Shown here: positions 53,554 to 63,074 of the stretch, one piece after another | Position numbering within the stretch: the stretch's first letter is position 1 | How the letters are laid out: each line of letters starts with the position of its first letter | The notes under the pieces: model-generated | Told to the model about the DNA's origin: nothing | Seen by the model: only the letters and a program-made list of their open reading frames with translations | The model's database searches: none | NCBI GenBank assembly: GCA_000333855.2 | Contig: CM007316.1 | Span: forward strand, 235,623-299,622 | Reading direction: 5' to 3' | Length of the DNA stretch: 64,000 nt | Source of the DNA: Endotrypanum monterogeii | Lineage: Eukaryota; Euglenozoa; Kinetoplastea; Trypanosomatida; Trypanosomatidae | Translations under genes and position numbers: made by a program

Positions 53554-54088
53554 TCTGTGTGTGAACTTGGATGCGCGTGTTTCGTTTTGTGTTTGTTCAT
53601 GTTTTATCTCTGTTGATCTTGGAGTATTTGGCCCCCTCTGCTTTTCACATTTCCCTGAAGTTTTTGCTTGCACCGTTCACAGGGGCACACATAACGGCAA
53701 AAGAAAGTGAGGGATTTTTGTTGTTGAGGTATACCCGGTCGTCTCAAAAGCTTCGACCATCTGCCGGCCTGCCTTTTTGAGTTTTCCGTGCAGTTCTCTC
53801 TCTTCCACAGACCTCCTTTAACTTCAGTCGATTACTGTCACCCCTTTCCCTTCGTTCTTTTTTTTTTATTTACATATTTCCGTATTTTTTTTCTTTCTTG
53901 TGTGTGTCTCGTCTGTTTAGTTCTTCTTTCAAATATAATTTTTGGTGTGTGGTCTGTTGTGTCCTCGTCTGTGTCGTCTCGTCTTGGTGCCTTGCCGCCG
54001 TCTTTTTTCTTTTGTGCGTTCCCTATTCGTCCCTGTTCCCCCTCCTGGCACTCATCTTGTGCGCAGTAGCCTCTCGGTGTCGTGCGAT

Positions 54089-54130
54089 TGCTGCTGCTGC
54101 TGCTGCTGCTGCTCCTCCTCCTCCTCCTCT
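54089..54130. repeat. (CTG)n followed by (CTC)n
   Basis: About eight CTG units pass directly into about five CTC units. Trinucleotide slippage product in noncoding DNA. Confidence 0.9.
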
Positions 54131-54361
54131 CCTGTATTTTGTTTTTTCTCTGCGTGTCTGGACAGCCACTCCTCCCTCTCTTTGGCGACGTGCTCACCCG
54201 AGTGTGTGGGTCTGGGAAACATCTTCCCCCCCCTGCTTGGGTGACTTGCTGGCAGGAGTCCTATTATTACACCTCGAGTGTTAAGGATCTCTGCGTTTTT
54301 TTTTTCCGGCGCTGGTGCATTTTGGGTTTCCCCAAGGGACGTCTCCCTCTGTCTCTATCTC

Positions 54362-54363
54362 AG
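54362..54363 (+). promoter_or_regulatory. Predicted spliced-leader acceptor AG for the PHO80-like cyclin
   Basis: A C/T tract (54341-54361, with isolated G and A) ends in CAG. The implied leader is 241 bases to ATG 54605. Confidence 0.45.
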
Positions 54364-54604
54364 AGCGGTTCGACTCCTTTCGCCCCTCCCATCTCGTCTC
54401 CCTTTTCTTCTTGCATCGCTACGCATTAACCACGTGCGCATCAGTGAGAATCGTTCTAGGCACGGTGGGCTAGGGTGCTGCGTGGTGCTGTGTGTGGTTC
54501 ACCACGCTACGAGTGACACCTACCGAGTCGGAGAGAAGCTGATCGTCCTCCGCGTAGGCTCTTGACCGGCACTTCTCAACGCCAAGGACGCGACGTTGTC
54601 AGGA

Positions 54605-55429
54605 ATGATTTCCATACCGGTGATGTCCGATGAGACGGTGGTGCGGTACCACTCGAGCAGAAACAATGGCTGCGGTTCCGCAGAAAATGGCCGCGACTTC
54701 ACTGAGGAGGTCGCCGCGGATCGTGGGGATGGCGGTGAGGCAGCGATTGCAGTCGATGTACCATCGACGCAACAGAGCTGCGATGGGGAGCTACTCGGTA
54801 ATTCACTCGCTTCTACACTTAGGAGCAGAGATGTGTCTGCTGCGGCTGTGCAGTATAGTGCCGCCGTACCCTGCAGCTGCAGCATCCTAGACATTGATGT
54901 CCGCCCTGCACTCATTTCGGCCCCTGTGGAGGTCGCCCCGCCCGAGATGCACCTGCTAGCTCAACTGTGCGCCCTCGCACTGCAGTACCGCTGCGAGCTG
55001 AGCCAGGACATAGACCAGCACGTTCGCTCGATCTTTCACAGTATTCGTGTCCCGAGTATTTCTCTATGGGACTACGTGCGACGTTTTGCCAAGTACTCCT
55101 GGTGTAGCGAAGAATGCTTCATCTTAGCTATCGTGATGATGGATCGGTATGCCTGCAAAACGAAAACCCCCATCACCATACGCAACGCGCATCGACTTTA
55201 CGTTACTGCCATGACGTTGAGTGTGAAGCTACGCGATGATATCTACTACAGCAATGCTTACTACGCCAGTATCGGTGGCGTGTCCAATGCGGAGCTGAAC
55301 CTGTTGGAGTTGGAGCTGCTGGATATAATGCAATGGTTTACGTGGGTAGAGAAGTCATTATATGATGCGTACGTAGTTCGGCTTGAGGAGCTTTTTGGGG
55401 CCGCGTTGCCTAAGCGAGTGGAAGGGTAG
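54605..55429 (+). CDS. PHO80-like (U-type) cyclin
   Basis: The 274-residue product has an Ala/Asp-rich head (1-110) and a PHO80-type cyclin fold at about 118-262. The order of elements fits: SISLWDYVRRFAKYSWCSEECFILAIVMMDRY, then the ITIRNAHRLYVTAMTLSVKLRDDIYYSN block, then GGVSNAELNLLELELLDIMQW. These match the trypanosomatid PHO80-like cyclins (CYC2/4/5/7/10/11), which pair with CRKs such as CRK1 and CRK3; which member this is cannot be read without alignment. The chosen start is ATG 54605; ATG 54623 (Met7, MSDETVV) is close and equally plausible. Unlike the other cyclin gene in the window, the box is near the C terminus and single. Confidence 0.85.
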   Translation: MISIPVMSDETVVRYHSSRNNGCGSAENGRDFTEEVAADRGDGGEAAIAVDVPSTQQSCDGELLGNSLASTLRSRDVSAAAVQYSAAVPCSCSILDIDVRPALISAPVEVAPPEMHLLAQLCALALQYRCELSQDIDQHVRSIFHSIRVPSISLWDYVRRFAKYSWCSEECFILAIVMMDRYACKTKTPITIRNAHRLYVTAMTLSVKLRDDIYYSNAYYASIGGVSNAELNLLELELLDIMQWFTWVEKSLYDAYVVRLEELFGAALPKRVEG

Positions 55430-55969
55430 GTCGACTGGATTCTATGCTATCACGTGATGCGCCAATATTAAGTGGTCATCTTCAGTAAGCTTTTCCTCTG
55501 TGGAGGTGGACGACCTTCTGGTCTCGGGTTTTACGGTCTGTGTGATCATCCCCGTTTTTTTTTTCTCCACCCCTTTCGCTTATAACTTGTTTCACCTTCA
55601 ATTCCCGTTGGCTGTGAATCCCCTCAGATTATATGTTGGTGTTTCCAATCTGTTCCGCTTCTCCTCCTCTTCCTCCTTCTTGTTCCATCGGTCTTTTTTT
55701 TTTTTTCGCCTGCCTGCTTGTCCTCATGTGCTACTCCGCCGAATGCACCATTCATTTCCTTTTTCTGTGTGTCTTGTATGTCGTCAATCGTGACATCATC
55801 GCGCCTTTCTTTCGCTCTCCCCTCTTCCCTATCTTTTCCTCCTCCGAACCTTGCCACTCAGACACTAGAAAGCAAGGGCTGCGTTGACTATGTGATCCGC
55901 GTGTGTCTCAATGGGAAGTCACTGGGGTGCGGTTGCACACATTAATCTTTTACATTTGCAGAGCTCACT

Positions 55970-55990
55970 ATATATATATATATATATATT
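55970..55990. repeat. (TA)n microsatellite
   Basis: About 20 bases of TA. Confidence 0.95.
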
Positions 55991-56077
55991 TCTAGAGATG
56001 TGGCTCTGGTGGGGAGTTGGTCAGAGACAGAACACTCTGGCGACTGACTGATCCAAAAGGACATGTCACGTAACTAT

Positions 56078-56097
56078 GTATATATATATATATATAT
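56078..56097. repeat. (TA)n microsatellite
   Basis: About 20 bases of TA, 90 bases after the previous one. Confidence 0.95.
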
Positions 56098-56330
56098 TTG
56101 TACCTGTAGTTTTTCCCGTGTCACGCGTACGTTTATGGGGGGATGTGTGGTGGTGTGTCTACTTAATCATTTACGGATGCCAATGGGCACACAAAAGCCT
56201 CTTTTTTTATTCCACACATACTGTAACGCGCGCGCACACACACACACACACCAAGACACCTGTTCATGTTGAGTAATGACGCTGTGCGGTTCTATTCACA
56301 CGCGTTCACCATGAGCGCTGGACATATTTA

Positions 56331-56348
56331 CATATATATATATATATT
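56331..56348. repeat. (AT)n microsatellite running into poly-T
   Basis: About 18 bases of AT followed by a T-run to about 56358. Confidence 0.95.
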
Positions 56349-57126
56349 TTTTTTTTTTCGCTGCCGTTTCTTTTTCTTTCTCCCGTTGGAGGTGTCTGTG
56401 TGTGTGTGTGTGTGTGTGCACCTATGGAAGGGGTTCGTGAATGGGGGGGAGGGCGATGGCAATCTTTTTTTACGACGGCTTTGTTTTGTTGAGTTGGTGT
56501 GTGTATGTATGTGCGTGTTTGTTTGTTATATGTTTGATTTTCTGATTTACTTTGTCCGCCCTTCCTTCCTGCCCACTTTCTCTTAATCCAACATATTTTC
56601 CAGCTTTGTCGCTTGGTTCGCTCGCTCCATGTTGCGTGACGGGTGCTGGCAGTGATTCTTGTGAGACATCCAACTAGATGGCGGGGGGGGGTGAACAGGT
56701 GATGTGGGAGGCGTTTTGAGTCTTCGGACGCTTTATGTATGAGCCGGAAGCGTGATCAAAAGAGTGGCGGATTTGCTGTAAAATCATGAAAAATCGCACA
56801 GCAAGTTGGTGGGTTTGTCGGTTGGAAGCGCAAAGGTTAGTTCTGATTTATGTTTTGCGCTGCGTGAATACCTGCCTCGCATCCTTCTCTTTTTCTCCCC
56901 AGTGTCTCCACTTGTTTTTTTTTTTTCTTGTGTGCATGACTCCCTGTATGTCTATTCCTCTTTTTATCTCCTTTTTTTTTTGTCTCAAGACAAGAGGAGG
57001 AGCGAATAACTCCACTGAGCAGAGAACGCATAGGCGCAGGCTTTTGTGTGGGACATCGTGCAAGATCTCTCCATTATAAGTCTTTCTGTGTGTGCATGCC
57101 TGTACTCCCCTGTACTCTCCCCCCAA

Positions 57127-57150
57127 ATATATATAAATATATATATATAT
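57127..57150. repeat. (TA)n microsatellite
   Basis: TA repeat with one AA interruption. Confidence 0.95.
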
Positions 57151-58326
57151 CTTCAAGTGGCGTGAGTGCTTTGCCGATAGGAAGGACATTACAAACATGT
57201 GCACTGTCGAAGGTCACGTAGACGTGACGCCAGTCAGGGTACAGTCGCCTACATCCGTAGCGATACATCGCCGTGTCTTCTCGACACCGTAGGTAGCTCA
57301 CTCTGTCATGACCCAAAGACGATTGCTGCTCTCAGCCAAGGATATATGCTCATTTGGCTCGACGCAGGGTTTGTGTATGTGTGTGTGTGGGGGGTTGGCG
57401 GTACCCTGGATTCTTCATACCCCTCCCCATCAGGTCATCACAAAGGGCTGTTTTTTTTTCATTAGATGGACAATTTCAAAGTAAGAGGGTTTGAGGGGAG
57501 GGGCGACACCGGCGCAATGAGGCCGCTTCTGTTGGCCTCAATCGTTTTTTTTTTTCAGCAGTCGTAGTAGTATGTTTACCTTCTGCGATGACCAGCGCCA
57601 TTCTAAAAATAAGGAAAAATGCCCCTGCTCTCGCCCCTTTCGTCCTGCTCGCCCCCCCCCTCCCTCCCTCCCTCCCTTTCCCTTTCTGAAGAATCTTTCC
57701 AAAAAAAAAAAAAGCACCTGGACAGATGATGCAAAGCCCAAACTTTGGGATACATCAGCCCGGCTGCCGCCACGACTCCTGGAACGTAACTGAGTTTCGA
57801 GGTGCTTGTCCTTGAACGCGTTCCTCATAGACCCAAGCCTGCGCTCTCGCTGTTGTTTGCATGTATGTCATTACACTGTCTTTCTCTGTGCACAAGGTAC
57901 GCCTCGGATTTGCGCAGCGGGCGCGCATTATTTTGATGATGCATTCCCGCAGGGATTCGCTCACTGCTATATTTTTGTGACTCGCCGTTCAAATTTTTCT
58001 AGTGTTCCGCATCTTGTTTCCGTGTAATGCTCGCTCGTTCCCTTTTTTCTTTTCCACACCTCCGTCTTTCTGTCTATTGTGCGTGTGTATATATGTCTGT
58101 CTGTCTGTCTGTATAGGTGTGTGTGTATGTGTGCGTCTTTCCCTCATCTCATTGTTCCCCTTGCTCTTGTCCTACCATCCTCCCCTCACCTTCCTTCTCT
58201 CTTTTCCCATTTACTTATCAGTTTCTTTCTTTTTATAATTACCCTCTCACGCTTCTCTAGTGGATGACAAAGCTAATGCCGTCGGCTTTGTTTTGACTGT
58301 TGATGATTTTGTCTCCGTGTTTTTCT

Positions 58327-58345
58327 ATATATATATATATATATA
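58327..58345. repeat. (TA)n microsatellite
   Basis: About 19 bases of TA. Confidence 0.95.
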
Positions 58346-59709
58346 ATTTATGCCTTCCTTTTTTTTTCTATTTTCTGTGGTCGATGGTCGCTTACACCGG
58401 CGATTTGTGATTATGTGTTTTTGCCTTTCAGTTTGCTTCTCGTGGACTGGTATAACGTTTAGTCGGTGTTCTGTAGCCCCGTTTCTGTTCTGAGCGGTTG
58501 CTTGTATTTTTTTACCTGTTTGTTTTGTTTGTTTTCGTTTCTTCTCAATGCTCAGGTGTTCTTTGTACTTTCCTTCGTGTTTTTGTCTGTTTTTACTCGT
58601 GGTGAGGTCCGCTGACCTCTTCATTTGCCTGTTCCAGCGCACGTGTGTACGTGCATTTCTTTTTTTTTTGTGTGTGTGTGTTTCCGATCTTTACACCCTC
58701 GCTCTCCACCGAGTGATCGTGTGCGTGTGTCTCTGTATTGCTGTCTTTTTCGTGTGATGTTTCATGGCCTGTGTGTGTACGCCTGGGTGTGTACGCGTTC
58801 TCGCGTGTACTTGGTGCACGTTGACAACTCTCATTTTGCGCGCTGTATACTCTCTACTCGTTATTTGTTCAACGCACCGCTTTGCTTTTCAGTCTATGAT
58901 GTCTGCACAACGGGTAGGTGAAGATATCGTCCAGTCGTCGTGGAATGCCTGAGTGGTGGAAGGGAGGCAGGATGGAGACGTACACACGCGTGGGCACACA
59001 AATACGTACACACATGCTCTTTGCCCCCAAAAGTGCCCATGATCTTGACCACCGAACAGTGGAAAGGTGAACATGAGCGTCAGTCTCTATGTGCCGGTAC
59101 TCTTCCATCGTCAGAAATGCACATGTCGACCAGGATTTTACCCTCCGAGTGCAGCATTCATGCGCTACAGAGTGGGGGCTGAATATCCCACGACGTTATA
59201 GAGCGTAATGGTGGCGGCGGGGGAGGGGCAGGGGACTACTTAACCCATAACACAAAAAAATCGTATCGACTCCGATTTGAGGTGATGCGCAGTTGCATAC
59301 GCCACACACCGTGTGTGGATCATTATCGGGGACGGGGCGAATTCACAAGAGTTGTATAGGCACTAGCTGATCACCCTGCGACAGGCGATACTCCTTCTCA
59401 TTTCGCTCCATCTCCTACAAACCTTCAGCAAGAGCAATTGGAAGCGGCGACTGCCAACATCGACAAAATGTAGGTCGAGGACGGCATCGAATTCGAAGAA
59501 CCATATCGGTAAAATAAATACCCTAAGGTGGGGCACCCCCCCCCCGCTGCTCTTCCTCACCTTCCGCTCATAGGCACATCTATTCTCCTGCACATTTTCC
59601 CAAAAGTGTCCACGTTATCACTACTTTTTTTTTTTTTAAATCATGGCACTCTAATCCCTAATATCTCAACGCGCCCGCACCCTTTCGTCTACCCGCTGCT
59701 CCCCCTCTT

Positions 59710-59735
59710 TATATATATATATATATATATATATT
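59710..59735. repeat. (TA)n microsatellite
   Basis: About 25 bases of TA. Confidence 0.95.
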
Positions 59736-60558
59736 CAACCACCGATCTGTGCATCTCTACTCAATCTCACCGGCCCGCTCCATACAGCTTTACTCGACTT
59801 CGTCTCTGCCCTCATCGTAAAGGATACAGCTGACGGCGGTAACCATATACCGAGTTTTTTTTTTTTGTCCCCGACACACCAAGTAAGCGCATCTGAGCAT
59901 TTTCTATCTACACTCTTCCCTCCCCCACACGTTTTTTTTCTTCTTCTTGCTTTCTGACGCAGCGTTTGGATATAATTTTCGGATATATATATTTCTCCTG
60001 GGGTGCATTGCTTCACCGCAGGTTTACAGCGCATTTCCCTTCCATACGGACGCTGCTCCTCTGCGTCTCGAAAAAATAAAATGAAAGGATTTTTGGTCAC
60101 ATGAACCTCGGATACTCGAGCACTTGCTTACCATTCGCGTCTTCTCGCGCTGTACTTAATCTCACTCAATCTGTTCATTCAACAGAGCACACTACCGCGC
60201 TTCCTGCAGCATCACCGGAATAGTAGCCCCTCCCTCCCTCCCTTTAAAAATTTCCTTTGACTCCTCCTGTGGTGTGCCGGCGCGATAACTCCACTTACCC
60301 CTCCCCCCTCACTGAGGGAATAGAATAACAAGAGATGTGACTCCTGTATGCATCCATCTTTACATATACCCACTTGAGCTCAAGTAGGTGCCGGGCGCGC
60401 TCGACAGGAGTATGTAATGAAAATCGTTCTCGACGCTGTCAACCGGTGTAAAGCACCAAACCACGTCAAGAATCGCAACTGGGGGGGGGGGATATTTTTG
60501 TTGTTTGTTGAGTGAGGTCGCTTCCGTGTGAATCCGCGCTCGAGCTGGAATCGACGGT

Positions 60559-61314
60559 ATGGGTGTAAGGATGGGGGAATTGGCGCCGATATCGCATAAT
60601 GATTGGGGGGGGAGGGGAGGGGAGGGGATGTCACGTGTTTTTGGGGTAACCGTCCTGCGCTTTATGCTGTTGGCCTGCACAGTCTCAGCGGTGGCAGATC
60701 CTGTCGACTTGGACACCGCACTGTCGTTGGAATATTGTTTCCTCATATTCCCTGATGCGCAGGGGATGCTTGCTCTACCATCATGGTGACGGTTCTCGCT
60801 TTCCATGTGTGGGTGGATGTGCGTTGATCGGAGGTCGGAAAACATGGGGGACATAGTAAGTATTCAATCTGCACGTTTGACGGTACAGAGACGACCTCCT
60901 ACGTTTTTTTCTTCTTCTTTATCGATGGTAGCGACGCGGACGCCTTCAACGCCGTATCACACCACTGATGGACAGCGGTTTGTCCGAGGAAGTTACTCGT
61001 GCCCATGCGCGCTTCTAGCCACTACTGATGACGCCGTCTAGGTGCACGTATCTGTGTGGAGGGACTCAGTGTCCCTTCCCTGCACTCGGTCGTCTCGTCT
61101 TCACTGAGAGCGGGAGCTTCGAATGCCCGCTGGTTCAAGACCAGCAAGGATGGATACCGGTGAGGGACCGAAGGCGCAGGAGTTCATGTCAGCTCCTGTC
61201 TGGCGAGATGGAGTTCCAGAAACAGGAGATACGGTGAGGTTAGGCGGTACACAATTTCTTACGCGAGGAGGAAGGTCAAGGGATCGCGTGATGCGTGCGT
61301 ATGCGGAACTCTAG
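60559..61314 (+). pseudogene. Possible decayed coding region (not identified)
   Basis: One + strand frame stays largely open here, with in-frame stops only at 60787, 61039 and 61105 before the stop at 61312. An ATG at 60628 opens a signal-peptide-like head (MSRVFGVTVLRFMLLACTVSA). Base composition is balanced, unlike the pyrimidine-rich DNA around it. I recognise no protein family, and the same strand has a second short open frame at 61028-61237. It could be an old gene copy or retroposon remnant, or noncoding DNA. Held at low confidence. Confidence 0.25.
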
Positions 61315-62788
61315 CTTCTCGAGCCGATGTTTCCATCGGGTGTGGGACGAAAAATAAGTGCATCCTAGTTGGTGAATCCGACGATGGCTCCACCGACTTC
61401 CACACGCACAGTAGCGGTACCACTACACTGGCGCTGTGACCTCATCAGCGTTGGGTGGTGCCCACATCTCCCCGTTGATCGTTGCCATCTACCGACGACG
61501 TGATTTTTCTTTTCGTTACAGCAGACATTTCTGCACGGCAGATTCTTGTGTGAGGTGATCGGGATCCGTGTGATGCATCGTGCGGAGGGAAACATTCTTC
61601 TGTTGCAGGGCTTGGATTCCAAGTTTCTCTCTCGATTCCGGCAACTGCGAAGCTGTGACGCACCCGACAGTACCCTCCTCCCCTCCCTCTCTTTCCGCAT
61701 AATACCTACGGCGGGGAGAGGATCGGTTGCATTCGTAACCATATGAAAGACAAAATCCGTGCCCCCTGACATTTTTTAAATCGTCCAGTTGATAATTTCT
61801 TCAGGAAATCACGAAAACAAAAAAAAAGAATGTCCCCTGCTAACCGCTCCCACGTCGTGCCAACTCAAGAAGAAAGTAAGGCCCTAAGAGTGGGGAAGCG
61901 AATGTTTGCCTTTCGATGCTTATGTTCCCTGTGCTCACATGTCTGTGCATGTGCGTGGCACACCTGTAATAAGATGTGCAAGCAGTTTTAATGATTTTTT
62001 TTTTTGAATTGTTTCTTTTTATTGTGACTCTAAAAATATGTATTCTATTCTCCAATGTTATCCGTGATTGTTTCTTGGGAGTTTTTTCCCCTTCACCCCT
62101 CCCCCTCTGCACATCTGATTCCACTCTTATTAAAGTTGGTATGATCATTAATGATTACCTATTCTTATCCCTGACCTTATCAACGTTTTTCTCCTCCCCC
62201 CTTCAAGCTAAGTTTTTTTTTTTCCGTACGTTGCTTGTGTGCCGTTCACAGTGTGAATAGAAATTGATTTCTTTACTTCATCCTCGCTACTCTCTACCAG
62301 GGTCACCAAAACGTAAAAAAAAACCGATTTTTGTGCAGGAAAGGCTAGAGCAAAAAAAAGAGTCGCTTCGTGACGGCCGTGTATCCAGGGCTGCATTTCT
62401 CTCCCGTGGGCTATTTTTCCCCTCCAAACACATACCTCTCCGTCGAAGCTGGCTGCGCTTCGATGGTGTGCGTCATCTCCAGGCAAATCAAGCTCTCTTT
62501 TATGTTCCAACTTAGCTATGGTCAATCATAGCAGTAGTAGATGAGTTGTGATCAGCGACACATTGAGGAGTGGTTGAATCACAACGAACGCAGGCGGTGT
62601 GGTGGTGGTGAAGACCCATGATACGACGCGGCACTTGCGTATCACCCCTCCCCTGCTTTCTTATGCCCATATTTTTTCCTTTCCATTACCACATCTCGGG
62701 TTTTTTTTTTGCTTGATCTGATCCCCTACGGCGCTGTTCTTTTCACGTCAATGTTCCCCTATTCCCTCCTCCCTCCTCCATCCTCCTT

Positions 62789-62818
62789 CCCCCCCCCCCC
62801 CCCCAAAAAAAAAAAAAA
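62789..62818. repeat. Poly-C to poly-A junction
   Basis: About sixteen C directly followed by about fourteen A. Upstream C/T-rich DNA and downstream T-run. A similar junction lies at 30924-30942. Confidence 0.9.
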
Positions 62819-62955
62819 CAATTTTGATTTTTTTTTCTCACTTACAACCCGTGTCCCCCCTTTGGTGACTCGATGTATTTTCAATATTCAATTTTCTTAT
62901 TCTATTTGCGTTTCGCCTCTTTGTTTCCATAGTCTCTTGGCTCCTCTGTGCTTTC

Positions 62956-62957
62956 AG
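62956..62957 (+). promoter_or_regulatory. Possible spliced-leader acceptor AG for the PTB-like gene
   Basis: TGCTTTCAG follows a long T-rich stretch (62880-62955). Leader would be about 117 bases. Confidence 0.35.
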
Positions 62958-63074
62958 TTTCTACTGTTTCTTTTATTTGTGCTTCTCGCTGCCGCCGCCT
63001 CCACCCCTATCCCCAATTTCGGAGCGAGTCCCTTATTATATTATTATTATCTAACATAACACTTGCACTACATC

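Larger units (their letters stand above)
45785..54604. other. 8.8-kb gap between the receptor-type kinase and the PHO80-like cyclin
   Basis: The longest gap in the window, with no gene I can support. It holds T-runs, CA/TA repeats at 48292-48347, an AT-rich TAAATA stretch at 50315-50356, TA repeats at 47702-47721, 52349-52364 and 52791-52811, GT at 53522-53550 and CTG/CTC at 54089-54130. Stretches at about 48500-49080, 51100-51350, 51750-52260 and 52960-53370 have more balanced base composition. None gives a protein I recognise. The first part is presumably the kinase 3' untranslated region. Confidence 0.6.
55430..63074. other. 7.6-kb gap between the PHO80-like cyclin and the PTB-like gene
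   Basis: No gene I can support. It holds at least six TA repeats, poly-T tracts, a CCCT/CCTC run at 57652-57680, and a poly-C to poly-A junction at 62789-62818. Islands of more balanced composition lie at about 57160-57420, 58900-59540 and 60360-61760; the last is treated separately. Near 62820-63060 the DNA is again C/T-rich and feeds the acceptor of the next gene. Confidence 0.6.

Noticed and set aside
58264..58292. Seven-base stem ACAAAGC...GCTTTGT with an 11-base loop near 58266
   Set aside because: Short stem in noncoding DNA; such hairpins are common by chance and no family is recognised.
60360..60854. 164-codon minus-strand frame
   Set aside because: Opposite to all other genes, no domain, and overlaps the + strand open frame; probably a shadow.
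61109..61146. tRNA-like hairpins: GCGGG...CCCGC at 61110-61130 and a perfect T-arm-like GCTGG-TTCAAGA-CCAGC at 61129-61145 with a B-box match
   Set aside because: No A box and no pairing acceptor stem is found upstream at the right distance, and the two stems overlap by two bases. Chance hairpins are more likely.
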